Positions 6,737-15,360 of a DNA stretch of 36,379 bases are shown piece by piece. Made by a program: the position numbers and the translations under genes. Under the pieces are notes generated by a model. That model worked only from the letters and a program-made list of their open reading frames with translations. It had not been told where the DNA came from and searched no databases. The stretch's first letter is position 1; each line of letters opens with the position of its first letter. The DNA is from an uncultured Treponema sp. (GTDB lineage Bacteria > Spirochaetota > Spirochaetia > Treponematales > Treponemataceae): positions 1 to 36,379 of the forward strand of contig CAMGTC010000002.1 in the NCBI GenBank assembly GCA_946061765.1. Direction: 5' to 3'.

Positions 6737-8626
6737 TTAAACTTTAAGAATATCAACTCTTTTTTCAATTAATTGCATAATATTGTTGTAATGCTTCTTA
6801 ATCTTTTCTTTATTCCATGTATAAGTTTCTTCAGAATCCTTTGACATTTTATACATGATTTGTCTTTTTGCGCCTAAATTCCCTTTACCAAAAGTCTGGA
6901 CTTTTTCTTTTATATCTCTATCGCTTAATCTTGAATTAGAACTTTTACTTATTAAACACAGGTTCCCAAGACAATTTATATAGTTATCCTTATCAGGCAC
7001 TTTATTTCGTTCAGCCCATTCCTGAGCCATATGATGCTCAACAGAATTCCAATATTTAAAATCGAAATTTTCGATATCATATTCTGTATTAATATTGGTT
7101 GGATTCTTATTGTCTACCCAATATAAATAATCTATGAAATTGAAAATGAAATGAGGCGTATCTGTGCCAAGAGAATATGAATTATTTTTGTTAATATCTT
7201 CATTTTCTGGAATAGGAGAAGATACGAACTTTCTTTCTTCATAATATTTTAGAATGAGGTTGTCTAATAGACTTTGATATTCCATTGCCGTAATATAAAC
7301 ATTTTTTTTGCCCTCCCAGAACCATTTTAGAATATCTTGCAACCAATTCTTATATATTCTTGTTCTAAAAGTAACTTGTAGCATAGAAAGAGCTTTTACA
7401 ATTCTATCCTGTTCTAGCGTATCTCCAAATGTTCCGGTGTATTTCCAGCTATTTTCATATTTAGTGGGTTTGTGCAAAGTCCATTTAATTTCATCTTCTA
7501 CATTTTGGTCAGAAATTGTTTTTACGATAAAACGGTCAAAAATTGTACGACAAAATAATAAAGTATTTATAAAATCTTTAGGGCCTATTTGATTACCTAT
7601 GCTGTCATAAACTTTTAAAAGATATTTTTCATTTAATTGAATTTCATTCGTGTTTGTTTTGTATCTTAATTTAAGGATATGCATCAAGAAATTTGGAAAA
7701 TCAATTATGGATTTATATTCAGAGGCTTCTTCTTCAATCTCTTCATCATCCACATTCTTATTATCTGTCAACCCATTATCTGCTTTTCCTTGAAGTATAT
7801 CAGAAATGCTGAACGGCTTTAATTGATTAATTGGAATATTATCTTCTGGTGAATCTTTAAACGGAAATATAAAGTCATCATATTTTTCCCCAAAGTATTT
7901 TCTTCTTAATTCGGTATTAAAATTTCTTTGAATAGGAGAATCCATTTGAGAACAAGCATCCCAAATATATGCAAATTCCTTTTGATCTGCTTGGTTATCT
8001 ATTTTCGCCATAAGAAGGGATTTTAATATTTCATGTTTCTGAAGTTGGACACCTCTATTATTCATTATCTCAAAATATGAAGCAACATCCGTATCTCCAG
8101 GAATCTCGACTCTAATCAAGATTACATTATTTGCAAAGAAATCTATAAAGGCTGCTTTATCTGTTAATTTATGTATAGTAACAGGAGTAGTATTATTTGC
8201 ATCTAAATTTGCATCTTCTATAAATTCAATAGCATTTTTCAAATGACTTATTTGAGGATAATCTAAGCATTGAATATTACTATCTGCTTTATAGAACTCC
8301 TTAAAGAATTCTTCAACCTCTGGTCGAGAATCATAAAATAAGCATGGATTTTTTGAAATTCCAAAAATTTTGGTAATTAATGACAGCGTTGTTAATCGCT
8401 GCTGACCATCTATTACTTCATAATCACCATTTTGGCGTTTTAGAACAACAAGACTTCCTATGAAATAATTACCTGTGGGATTTTTCTTAAAGGCTTCATA
8501 AATATCTTGTAATAACTGTTCAATTTCATTTTTACGCCAAGCATAATTTCGTTGATATAACGGAACAACATATTTTCCGCTTTCAAATATTTCTTTTATG
8601 TTTTTTTCTAAATTAACAGTTTCCAT
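6737..8626 (-). CDS. DUF262-DUF1524 protein (GmrSD-type nuclease)
   Basis: 629 residues. The N-terminal DUF262 (ParB/sulfiredoxin-like NTPase fold) shows VPLYQRNYAW (near 22-31) and DGQQRLTTL (near 73). The C-terminal DUF1524 has an HNH-like VEHHMAQEW (near 530) followed by downstream asparagine/lysine-rich motifs. This two-domain layout is that of GmrSD, a type IV restriction enzyme for modified phage DNA, and of related DUF262 nucleases such as SspE. It overlaps the upstream DUF262 gene by 14 bases, and its ribosome site AGGAAGGAAAC lies inside that gene, so the pair is translationally coupled. The gene is noticeably richer in A+T than drmA-drmC, which suggests separate acquisition. The HNH motif HHMAQ differs from the more usual HILPQ; activity is likely but not certain. 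Confidence 0.85.
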   Translation of the reverse strand: METVNLEKNIKEIFESGKYVVPLYQRNYAWRKNEIEQLLQDIYEAFKKNPTGNYFIGSLVVLKRQNGDYEVIDGQQRLTTLSLITKIFGISKNPCLFYDSRPEVEEFFKEFYKADSNIQCLDYPQISHLKNAIEFIEDANLDANNTTPVTIHKLTDKAAFIDFFANNVILIRVEIPGDTDVASYFEIMNNRGVQLQKHEILKSLLMAKIDNQADQKEFAYIWDACSQMDSPIQRNFNTELRRKYFGEKYDDFIFPFKDSPEDNIPINQLKPFSISDILQGKADNGLTDNKNVDDEEIEEEASEYKSIIDFPNFLMHILKLRYKTNTNEIQLNEKYLLKVYDSIGNQIGPKDFINTLLFCRTIFDRFIVKTISDQNVEDEIKWTLHKPTKYENSWKYTGTFGDTLEQDRIVKALSMLQVTFRTRIYKNWLQDILKWFWEGKKNVYITAMEYQSLLDNLILKYYEERKFVSSPIPENEDINKNNSYSLGTDTPHFIFNFIDYLYWVDNKNPTNINTEYDIENFDFKYWNSVEHHMAQEWAERNKVPDKDNYINCLGNLCLISKSSNSRLSDRDIKEKVQTFGKGNLGAKRQIMYKMSKDSEETYTWNKEKIKKHYNNIMQLIEKRVDILKV

Positions 8627-10076
8627 TGTTTCCTTCCTTTATAAAATTGATAATGATGTTTGATTTATCTTTGTTAAAATTAGAAAAATTATCTAAATTT
8701 GCTTTTTCATTCTCTAATTTTTTTTCTAAAGTCGTTTGCAATTTAGATAAATCTGCCAAATCCTTTGCTTGATTTATAATATCAAAATATTTATGAGGAA
8801 GTTCCGCAACAGAATTATATTTAACCTGACGTTTTGTTAATCTATTTAGGTAAACTAAACGATAAAGTGTTTTATAATATTTATTTAATCCTCTTTCTCC
8901 AAATTTATCAAAGAGTACAAATACTAGAGATTTGTATAATTCTCTTAAATATGAATCACCACTTCTACATGCGTTCCCTTTAGGATAAAATGCGTAATCT
9001 TTAGAACGTTCTGTCTCATTATTACCATAGTTTAGACAATATTTATAGAAAAATCCCTTAAACTCTGCGAGCTGGTAAGTCCCTAAATCAATAAACATGC
9101 GTTTATAGATTTCAGCGTAAGTTTCTACAAAATCAAAGAATGGTTTACCGTTTACAATATTCTGATTTATATTTACAAAAGGATTTATGTTTTCTTCATC
9201 CCCAGAAGTAAATCGGGTTTGAGTTGAAATAGTACCTTCTAATACATTTTTATAAAATTTTGACGTCAGATATTGTAGTAATTGAGGATTTTGATAAGGA
9301 AATTGAGCTAAGTGATTTTTATCAATGGTGAATCCCTTAAATTCTTTTATTTCCTTTTTAGAAAATTTATTAGCTTTATTTCTTTTGGACCACAATCTAC
9401 TGCGATATAACTGTTCGTCAAATAATTGCTTTAAAACATCAATATTTCCATTTGCATCTCCAATTATGGTTGGTGTTGCATCATATAAAGTTGCAGATTC
9501 CCATTGTTTATCACATTTTACCTTCTCTTCCTGGCTGTTCTGTTCCATAGCCCTGATATGGTAAGCTTTCAATAAATTATATGCCTCTAATTCTTTACCA
9601 CGTCCATTTTGAGAATCAAACATTTGAAATGCTTCAGATAAATCTGTAACATCTATTTGAACAAAGGAGCATGAATTTGCTGTATAATTCCAAAAGTCTT
9701 CTTTTGAGACACTTATTGCCTCCTTTATCCAAGTGTCAATAAATTTGCAATTTTCTTTAATGTGGGTATATGAATCGATATGATTGAATTTTAACTTCTC
9801 ATCTATTTCTTTACCACAAACACTCTTTAATAAATAGAGAGTTGTAAGCCTTTGTTGGCCATCGACAATATAATAAATACCGTTTTCTTTATGTAAAATA
9901 ACACTTCCTATTCTGTAATTCTGTTTTTTAGATTCCATACTATACAGAATGTCTTCAAGCATTTGTCTGACATTTTCAGTTTCCCATCTATATGGTCGTT
10001 GATAATTGGGAATCTCAAGATTCAAATTCATTACTTCTTCTATAGAAACTATTTTTGCTGCTACAGTATTTTCCAT
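8613..10076 (-). CDS. DUF262 protein, partner of the adjacent DUF262-DUF1524 nuclease
   Basis: About 487 residues from the ATG at 10074-10076. A TTG 18 bases upstream also gives an open frame, but TAAGGA lies correctly spaced before the ATG and the family alignment begins there. The N-terminal DUF262 is clear: IPNYQRPYRW (near 22-31), YIVDGQQRLTTL (near 72). No DUF1524/HNH site is visible in the C-terminal half, which ends in a charged, probably coiled-coil tail. Tandem DUF262 genes, one with and one without the nuclease domain, are a recurring arrangement. The nuclease-less partner probably contributes nucleotide hydrolysis or target sensing, as GmrS does for GmrD. It lies 33 bases after the rhodanese lipoprotein gene and overlaps the next gene by 14 bases. 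Confidence 0.82.
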   Translation of the reverse strand: MENTVAAKIVSIEEVMNLNLEIPNYQRPYRWETENVRQMLEDILYSMESKKQNYRIGSVILHKENGIYYIVDGQQRLTTLYLLKSVCGKEIDEKLKFNHIDSYTHIKENCKFIDTWIKEAISVSKEDFWNYTANSCSFVQIDVTDLSEAFQMFDSQNGRGKELEAYNLLKAYHIRAMEQNSQEEKVKCDKQWESATLYDATPTIIGDANGNIDVLKQLFDEQLYRSRLWSKRNKANKFSKKEIKEFKGFTIDKNHLAQFPYQNPQLLQYLTSKFYKNVLEGTISTQTRFTSGDEENINPFVNINQNIVNGKPFFDFVETYAEIYKRMFIDLGTYQLAEFKGFFYKYCLNYGNNETERSKDYAFYPKGNACRSGDSYLRELYKSLVFVLFDKFGERGLNKYYKTLYRLVYLNRLTKRQVKYNSVAELPHKYFDIINQAKDLADLSKLQTTLEKKLENEKANLDNFSNFNKDKSNIIINFIKEGNNGNC

Positions 10077-10109
10077 AATATAAATCCTTACCAAAAGATT
10101 TTTTTCTTT

Positions 10110-10943
10110 TTATTTCTCAACCTTTCCTTTATAATCCAAAATTCCGCCAAACTCAATGAGGTTGGTGTACCCTAAATCAAGCAGGTTTTGAGCTGCGATT
10201 TTGCTTCTTCTTCCGCTTCTGCAGTAAATTAGAATCATTTGGTTCTTGTCCGGCAGAACTTTTGCTGCTGTTTCAGCCGTTATTGTCTCCATTGTGAGCA
10301 GTACAGCATCTGGAATGTGGCCGGCTTTGTATTCGTCATCGCGGCGGACATCGACTATAATTGCATCGGGATTCTTCTTTGCAATCTCGATTCCTTCTGC
10401 CATTGAAACCATTTTGAAGGTCTTCGGTGCTATTTCTTCAACATATACAGCATTTGCCAGGGCTGCTAGTTTTTCGCTATCGGCATTCTTTTTCATGCTT
10501 ACGCTGTAGGTCAGGTTTGAAGTCCTGTTTTTCCAGATACAGATTCCCACTACTTCTCCAATTTCTGTTATCTGCCATTTTACAGTAGCGGTATTTTCAC
10601 CAACATTACATGGCGTTTCGTTTGACCAGTTGTAGTAAAAGCCTGATATATCTTCAGATTCGGTATTATGTTCGATTCTTGCAGTACATTCGGCATCGTT
10701 CCAGATAAAATCCATCTGGGCGAGATTTCCTGTGATAATTGAATATCGGACATCTTTTGCGCCATCTGGGACTGCAAAATTTACTTTCAACTGTTCTGTA
10801 ATTTCTTCTGCAGAGGATTCATGAATCGGATTTTGCAAGCCTACAGTCTGTTTTTCAGGAGCCTTATCTACCGTTTTATTTTTCCCAGAGCAGCTGGCAA
10901 GAGTCATCATAAATATCGAAATCAAAATAAGTGTCTTTTTCAT
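10110..10943 (-). CDS. Rhodanese-domain lipoprotein
   Basis: 277 residues. The N-terminus is a lipoprotein signal: MKKTL, a hydrophobic core, then LASC with the lipidation cysteine near 17, so the product should be anchored outside the cytoplasmic membrane. Residues about 50-175 form an unrecognised domain. Residues about 180-275 are a single rhodanese domain: DVRRDDEYKAGHIPDA and the active-site loop YCRSGRRSK with its persulfide-forming cysteine (near 243). Such proteins move sulfur or act in thiol chemistry in the envelope; no defence role is known to me. It sits between the AIPR gene (70 bases upstream) and the DUF262 pair (33 bases downstream). It starts at ATG 10941-10943 behind a GAGG ribosome site. 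It may be a host gene between two insertions or a passenger. Confidence 0.85.
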   Translation of the reverse strand: MKKTLILISIFMMTLASCSGKNKTVDKAPEKQTVGLQNPIHESSAEEITEQLKVNFAVPDGAKDVRYSIITGNLAQMDFIWNDAECTARIEHNTESEDISGFYYNWSNETPCNVGENTATVKWQITEIGEVVGICIWKNRTSNLTYSVSMKKNADSEKLAALANAVYVEEIAPKTFKMVSMAEGIEIAKKNPDAIIVDVRRDDEYKAGHIPDAVLLTMETITAETAAKVLPDKNQMILIYCRSGRRSKIAAQNLLDLGYTNLIEFGGILDYKGKVEK

Positions 10944-10967
10944 TTTAGCCTCACAACCCTCATTCTA

Positions 10968-10981
10968 TCACCACAAGGTGA
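10968..10981. promoter_or_regulatory. Short inverted repeat upstream of the lipoprotein gene
   Basis: TCACC-ACAA-GGTGA, a 5-bp perfect stem, next to a TAGAAT -10 candidate (minus strand, 10967-10962) that stands about 18 bases before the lipoprotein start. No T-run follows the stem in either direction, so an operator is more likely than a terminator. It does not share the spacing of the CTATCA-N5-TGATAG sites. Confidence 0.3.
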
Positions 10982-11013
10982 CAACGAAAGGCATTATTCC
11001 CTACTCCTGCTGC

Positions 11014-13428
11014 CTATTTTCTTACATTTACCGCAACTTCCCGGCCAAACTTATCCTGTGAAAGCTCGTAAATCACAGTTTGACCGGTTTGCAAAGATGT
11101 AAATGTCAGATTATCGGTAAAGTTCTGGTGTGCGAAAATCGATTCATCACCGCGGGTAATAAACATATAAGAACAACCGTTTCGGTCACGGCCAATTCGG
11201 ATTATCTTACCGCTGAAAGTTTCAATCTGTTTTTCCTGGACTTCGCTTTCTTTTTGATTGTTTATCTGAGCCTCAGCCCCATGAATATAAGACATGATTT
11301 TACTACTGCTCAGATAGTCGCCCATATTCTTGTTGTTATTCTTTTCTTTGAACAAATGTTTTGCCTTTGTGAAGATTTCCAGAGCCTTTTCAAATTCTTC
11401 AAGAATCTCATCCGTATTTTTCAGGAGAGAAAGAATCTTCTTTGCTACTTCTTCTGTTTTTTCAGTATCATTCAAAGAGATTTTCGCAGGACAAATACTA
11501 CGTTTTACAAGGTAACAAACTGCTGGCTTAGCACTTCTCAGGCTTGCATTAATCCTGTTTTCATAAAGAAGTTTGTCATATGCCGAATAAAGACTGGCCG
11601 CTGCATAATAGCAGATTTCCTTGTGGTTATCGCTGAAAATCTGATTTTTATACATAGTAATCAGTTTGAATTCTGAATTTGTAGCATCATAAGGAGCATC
11701 AAACCAGACTGCAACTGTACTCTGAATCAAAGAACGGAATGTACACTTCTGATAACCGCAGATATTCTCATTCATCAAAGACTTAGAACGGCGTTCATAG
11801 TAAACATGGCGGCTTTCGGCTACATCATTGTAATCGCGGAAGAACTGTTCAAGTTTCTTATGATATTCCTTTGTGATTTCATTTATCATGTCGTGGACAA
11901 TGTTCTGATTATTATTAGCACTTACAATAGAGTTGATTGTTTCGCTTTCGTTTGTTGAAATAATGCGTGCAAATACCTGAACCTTAGAAACATCTAGCCC
12001 TTCTTTGTAAGCATAATATAGCACACTACAGGTCTGGCACCCGTTTACAATCTGGGGATTTGTAACTCTCACCGTATTCAGATTCTGATATTCTAGGCGG
12101 CTTGCAAGAATCGTAATACCATTGTTACGCAGAATAAAACTTTCTGGTGCTGTTTTAATGGTTTCCTTAATAGACTGATTGACATTTGTGTTTCCTTGAT
12201 AATCGCGTACGTTCTCTTCAAAAAGTCCCCGCTTCAGGTTTCCTGTAGTTTCATCAATCAGAATGCCCAATAAAACAGTAGCGTTGATGATTGCAGCGCA
12301 TCCCATAACGGCTTCATCGCCGCTAAGCTGAAGAGGCGTTCCCTGTAAAGCGAGTTTTGCAGAATATGATTCCGTTTCGTTCAGCGTAATCTTCTGAAGG
12401 CGTTTTTCATCAATGAAAACTGGAGATTCAATCTGATAAATTCCGTTTTCAAATCTTGCTGCAGCCTTTTTCAGAGTTTCAAACGATCCCAGAACTTCAC
12501 TTGAATTTGTCCAAGTTGCATTAGCAGCAGCATAGAAAAGCCGAATATCGATATGGCTCATTTCAGTCCAGTATTGGACATTTTCCAAAAGTTCATTTTT
12601 AATATTGAACCAGTACTGTACTTTAGGATTCAGTTTTCTTGATGATTCCCTTTCCAGGAAGTTCTGTACACCCAGAATAAAGGTACTTATTTCCTTAAGG
12701 TCAAACTTATCTTTGCACTTAGACTGAATCAGGATAATTTCGGCAGAGCGGATTGCCTTATCTTTTTCTATAATAAAGTTTAGAAAATCAAGGCTAGTGA
12801 TGATGTGTCCGTTAATGCGTATACAGATGCTGTCGATTCCTGAATCAAAATAGTCATCTACGCAGATAAGATCCAGAAGACCTTCATCATTGTTGATGCT
12901 GTTAGGTACGTCATTTTCGATGATGGCCTGAGTGAGCATACGTTCGAAAATAACACCATCGCGCTGGTCGTTCCCTGCATGTTCCTTTCTGTAAATATCA
13001 AGCAGATTCTTTACTGTGCTCTTATTATTGAGTGGAGTTTCGTCAAAATAGGTTTTTACATCCTGAATGATTGTCTTCTTTTCTGGCTTTTTCTCTTCCT
13101 CTTTTTCTTCTTCAGGTTCTTCTGGATTACAAAGCTCTTCAATTTGTGCTTCTGTCTTAAAACTGTTCAGATACCAGTCCTGTTTAGCATCTTCATGAAA
13201 ATTCGGAACAAAATAGGCAAACAGTTTATTGTTTTCAAGGTCATGGAATGTTGTATCCATGAAAGCAAAGTCGCCGAAAGTCTGGAACGAAGCCCTGTCC
13301 TGCTCATAGATTTTAGACAGATGTATCATCAAATCCGTCTTCAAAACTTCATTGTAGCTGATAATTCGGCGCAGATATTCTGTGTGAGATTTGCTGACAT
13401 ACGCTACATCATAGAACTTGTAAACCAT
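11014..13428 (-). CDS. AIPR-family abortive-infection protein with C-terminal cold-shock-like domain
   Basis: About 804 residues from the ATG at 13426-13428, which has AAGGAG directly upstream and begins MVYKFYDVAYVS. The longer open frame back to 13479 has no ribosome site and overlaps the HNH gene by 40 bases, so I prefer the shorter form. The AIPR domain is plain: LRNNGITILAS, then PQIVNGCQTCSVLYYA (near 455-475), then VFARIISTNE. AIPR proteins are linked to phage resistance by abortive infection and often sit with restriction genes. An acidic, lysine/glutamate-rich linker lies near 95-120. The last 65 residues (about 739-804) read as a cold-shock OB-fold: GKIIRIGRDRNG, YMFITRGDESIFAHQ (like RNP1 and RNP2), LQTGQTVIYEL, REVAVNVR. 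This suggests single-stranded nucleic-acid binding. Last gene of the drm string, 11 bases after the HNH gene. Confidence 0.86.
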   Translation of the reverse strand: MVYKFYDVAYVSKSHTEYLRRIISYNEVLKTDLMIHLSKIYEQDRASFQTFGDFAFMDTTFHDLENNKLFAYFVPNFHEDAKQDWYLNSFKTEAQIEELCNPEEPEEEKEEEKKPEKKTIIQDVKTYFDETPLNNKSTVKNLLDIYRKEHAGNDQRDGVIFERMLTQAIIENDVPNSINNDEGLLDLICVDDYFDSGIDSICIRINGHIITSLDFLNFIIEKDKAIRSAEIILIQSKCKDKFDLKEISTFILGVQNFLERESSRKLNPKVQYWFNIKNELLENVQYWTEMSHIDIRLFYAAANATWTNSSEVLGSFETLKKAAARFENGIYQIESPVFIDEKRLQKITLNETESYSAKLALQGTPLQLSGDEAVMGCAAIINATVLLGILIDETTGNLKRGLFEENVRDYQGNTNVNQSIKETIKTAPESFILRNNGITILASRLEYQNLNTVRVTNPQIVNGCQTCSVLYYAYKEGLDVSKVQVFARIISTNESETINSIVSANNNQNIVHDMINEITKEYHKKLEQFFRDYNDVAESRHVYYERRSKSLMNENICGYQKCTFRSLIQSTVAVWFDAPYDATNSEFKLITMYKNQIFSDNHKEICYYAAASLYSAYDKLLYENRINASLRSAKPAVCYLVKRSICPAKISLNDTEKTEEVAKKILSLLKNTDEILEEFEKALEIFTKAKHLFKEKNNNKNMGDYLSSSKIMSYIHGAEAQINNQKESEVQEKQIETFSGKIIRIGRDRNGCSYMFITRGDESIFAHQNFTDNLTFTSLQTGQTVIYELSQDKFGREVAVNVRK

Positions 13429-13439
13429 ACTGCTCCTTA

Positions 13440-14432
13440 CTACATCACAACAAAGCCACCGCTCTGTGCATATTTCCACATATCGCTAATTAGCTGAGGT
13501 TTATATGTTTTGAACTGATTCTGTACAAAACTTGTATTTAGTTTCCTCAAATTATCATTGCGGTTTTGTATTATTTTCACATAGTCCATTTTAGGAATTT
13601 TGTTGCTTTTACGTATATTGCATGTTGGACAAGCTAAAACAAAGTTCCATAGCTTATCTTCTTTTATAAAACTCCATGGAATAAAATGGTCCACATGAAT
13701 TTCATGTAATTTCTTTCCGCAATAAAAGCATGTATCCTGTTCAAATTCCTGATAAAGCACCTGGCGGAAGACAGAAAGATCATCTCTCTGAGGAGTGGCC
13801 AGTTCCAGTTTGTCCAGGAGCTTAACCACAACAGATTCATCATTTATCTTTTCAAGAAATTTCGCCCATGAATAATAGTTCAGTTTCTCGATTTCTACTT
13901 TATATTTGAGCATGAAATTAAAGGCATAGGCATTCAAATAAAGTCCTTCGCCTTTCAAATCAAAAGCATAAAGACACTCTTGAAAATCTCTATGCAAAGC
14001 ACCAATTACATTTCTTCTACAATCACCACTAACCTGTTTTATTATGGATTTTCGTTTTTGTTCCGGAATTGATGTGAATGGAATATCAGCAAAAGAAGGT
14101 TCTTCTTCAATCAGTGCCATGAATATCTGTTCGATTTTGGAATATTCGCTTTTTCCATCGGGAACCATCTGCCTTAAATGATATTTAGTAACCAGGTTCC
14201 AGTAATTTTCTGCGAATTTTCCGAAGAGGTTTTCATAACTGATAAAAAGAGAATAATCTTCACCTTCACTATTAAAAAGATTATCAAGAATCGATTTTAT
14301 GAGACCAAATTTATATGTTGTTCTCTTTGCCGAACTATCAGAAAATACATAATTAAAAAGCATCCAAAATGTATCTTCATCAATAGCCCCTTCTCGGAAT
14401 GTTCCGGAAGTCTGGTTCCATCCTGCTGGCAT
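13440..14432 (-). CDS. HNH endonuclease
   Basis: 330 residues. A zinc-type HNH site occupies about 234-285: CFYCGKK, then VDHFIPW (the catalytic HVDH histidine), then WNFVLACPTCNIRKSNK, i.e. CxxC...HxDHxxP...N...CxxCN..K. The first 230 residues are an alpha-helical region I do not recognise; it could choose the target or bind a partner. ATG at 14430-14432 follows AGGAGA. It lies 7 bases after the Mrr-like gene and 11 bases before the AIPR start, so it is co-transcribed with them. HNH enzymes nick or cut DNA (occasionally RNA). The placement in a drmABC string suggests an accessory nuclease of the same system, which is inference. Confidence 0.85.
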   Translation of the reverse strand: MPAGWNQTSGTFREGAIDEDTFWMLFNYVFSDSSAKRTTYKFGLIKSILDNLFNSEGEDYSLFISYENLFGKFAENYWNLVTKYHLRQMVPDGKSEYSKIEQIFMALIEEEPSFADIPFTSIPEQKRKSIIKQVSGDCRRNVIGALHRDFQECLYAFDLKGEGLYLNAYAFNFMLKYKVEIEKLNYYSWAKFLEKINDESVVVKLLDKLELATPQRDDLSVFRQVLYQEFEQDTCFYCGKKLHEIHVDHFIPWSFIKEDKLWNFVLACPTCNIRKSNKIPKMDYVKIIQNRNDNLRKLNTSFVQNQFKTYKPQLISDMWKYAQSGGFVVM

Positions 14433-14439
14433 ATGTCTC

Positions 14440-15354
14440 CTAATTTTTCTTGATATAAACCCAATCCAAAGTCTGGCTGAGCCACTTCTTTGTGTTAGGA
14501 CTCTTATTAATCAGCTTTTCAATATCCTGCCAGTCATAAATTGTTACTGTAGGATCTACTATCTTTTCTGATTTAGATACACAATAGATTATCAGGCCTT
14601 TTTTCTTATATTTATTGTAGGTATCTTTTGACAGATTTAATTTGATTTGAATATTTTCCTGTCGGCCGTTTTTTTTGCAGATTAAATCATAATCCTTCAG
14701 CATTCCGCCTTTATAGGCTGGAACAAAATAACCCTCTTCCTCTTTTAGTTTTGCAATCAGAGTCTCAAATTCAATCGGAGAAAGGCATTCCAGATATTCG
14801 GCAAATGAATCTACTGAAACTTTTTCTTTCTTATTCTTAAGAATAAATTCCAAAGCTTTGATATTACCAAAGTATGAATTCATATGAGATTCCGGATCCT
14901 TTGGATCTTCTATACTCTTGAATGTTCCCATTGTTAATCGTGTATTTGACTTTATAGTTGCAAGAACAAGAGGACAGTCTACAATTTTGATTTTTTTCAA
15001 TAACTTTATTTTAAATCCGATAACATTATCTATATAATTACAGTTTTTATAATTATTTGTATCGACGGATAATGAAGTTATTTCTTCAAGCGGTCCTGCT
15101 TTCTGATAGACGTATAAGGAATCTGTAGAAGTTTCATCTTCGCCTATTGAAAGAATAATGGAGTCATCATTCTTGGATGTCTTAAATATTTCTATAAAAC
15201 TTTCTACGTCAGCAGATACAGGATTTGTTCCAATTTGGTTTAGAGAATCTTGTGTAAAGACCGCTGCATATCCATTGGAAATCCATTTATTTACTGTATC
15301 ATAAAAAGGTCCCCCATGAGGGCCTTCTTTTATTTGAAGCAAATAATATTTCAT
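14440..15354 (-). CDS. Mrr-like PD-(D/E)XK nuclease, variant QxK active site
   Basis: 304 residues. Residues about 190-270 follow the Mrr-type restriction endonuclease fold: FETLIAKLKEEEGYFV, GGMLKDYDLICKK (near 217-229), then ENIQIKL. This fits the GGxxxD..DLI...QxK signature in which glutamine replaces the usual catalytic acidic residue, as in Mrr itself. The N-terminal 170 residues (MKYYLLQIKEGPHGG...) are beta-rich and might be a PUA/EVE-like base-reading module, a weak guess. Mrr-type enzymes cut DNA, often methylated DNA. The gene is 6 bases after the upstream gene and 7 bases before the HNH gene. Next to two cytosine methyltransferases this enzyme must ignore, need or be restrained by the host's own marks. 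Confidence 0.65.
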   Translation of the reverse strand: MKYYLLQIKEGPHGGPFYDTVNKWISNGYAAVFTQDSLNQIGTNPVSADVESFIEIFKTSKNDDSIILSIGEDETSTDSLYVYQKAGPLEEITSLSVDTNNYKNCNYIDNVIGFKIKLLKKIKIVDCPLVLATIKSNTRLTMGTFKSIEDPKDPESHMNSYFGNIKALEFILKNKKEKVSVDSFAEYLECLSPIEFETLIAKLKEEEGYFVPAYKGGMLKDYDLICKKNGRQENIQIKLNLSKDTYNKYKKKGLIIYCVSKSEKIVDPTVTIYDWQDIEKLINKSPNTKKWLSQTLDWVYIKKN

Positions 15355-15360
15355 ATACCA

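Noticed and set aside
10110-10943. Lipoprotein as a defence component
   Set aside because: Rhodanese lipoproteins have ordinary envelope roles and nothing in the sequence ties this one to the nucleases.
10968-10981. Rho-independent terminator for the AIPR operon
   Set aside because: The stem is only 5 bp and no T-run follows on the minus strand.
11080-11676. Plus-strand open frame of about 200 codons inside the AIPR gene
   Set aside because: It is the antisense shadow of a well-supported gene and has no recognisable motif or ribosome site.
13429-13479. Longer AIPR reading frame starting 51 bases upstream
   Set aside because: No ribosome site precedes it and it overlaps the HNH gene; the ATG at 13426-13428 has AAGGAG and begins where the protein-like sequence starts.
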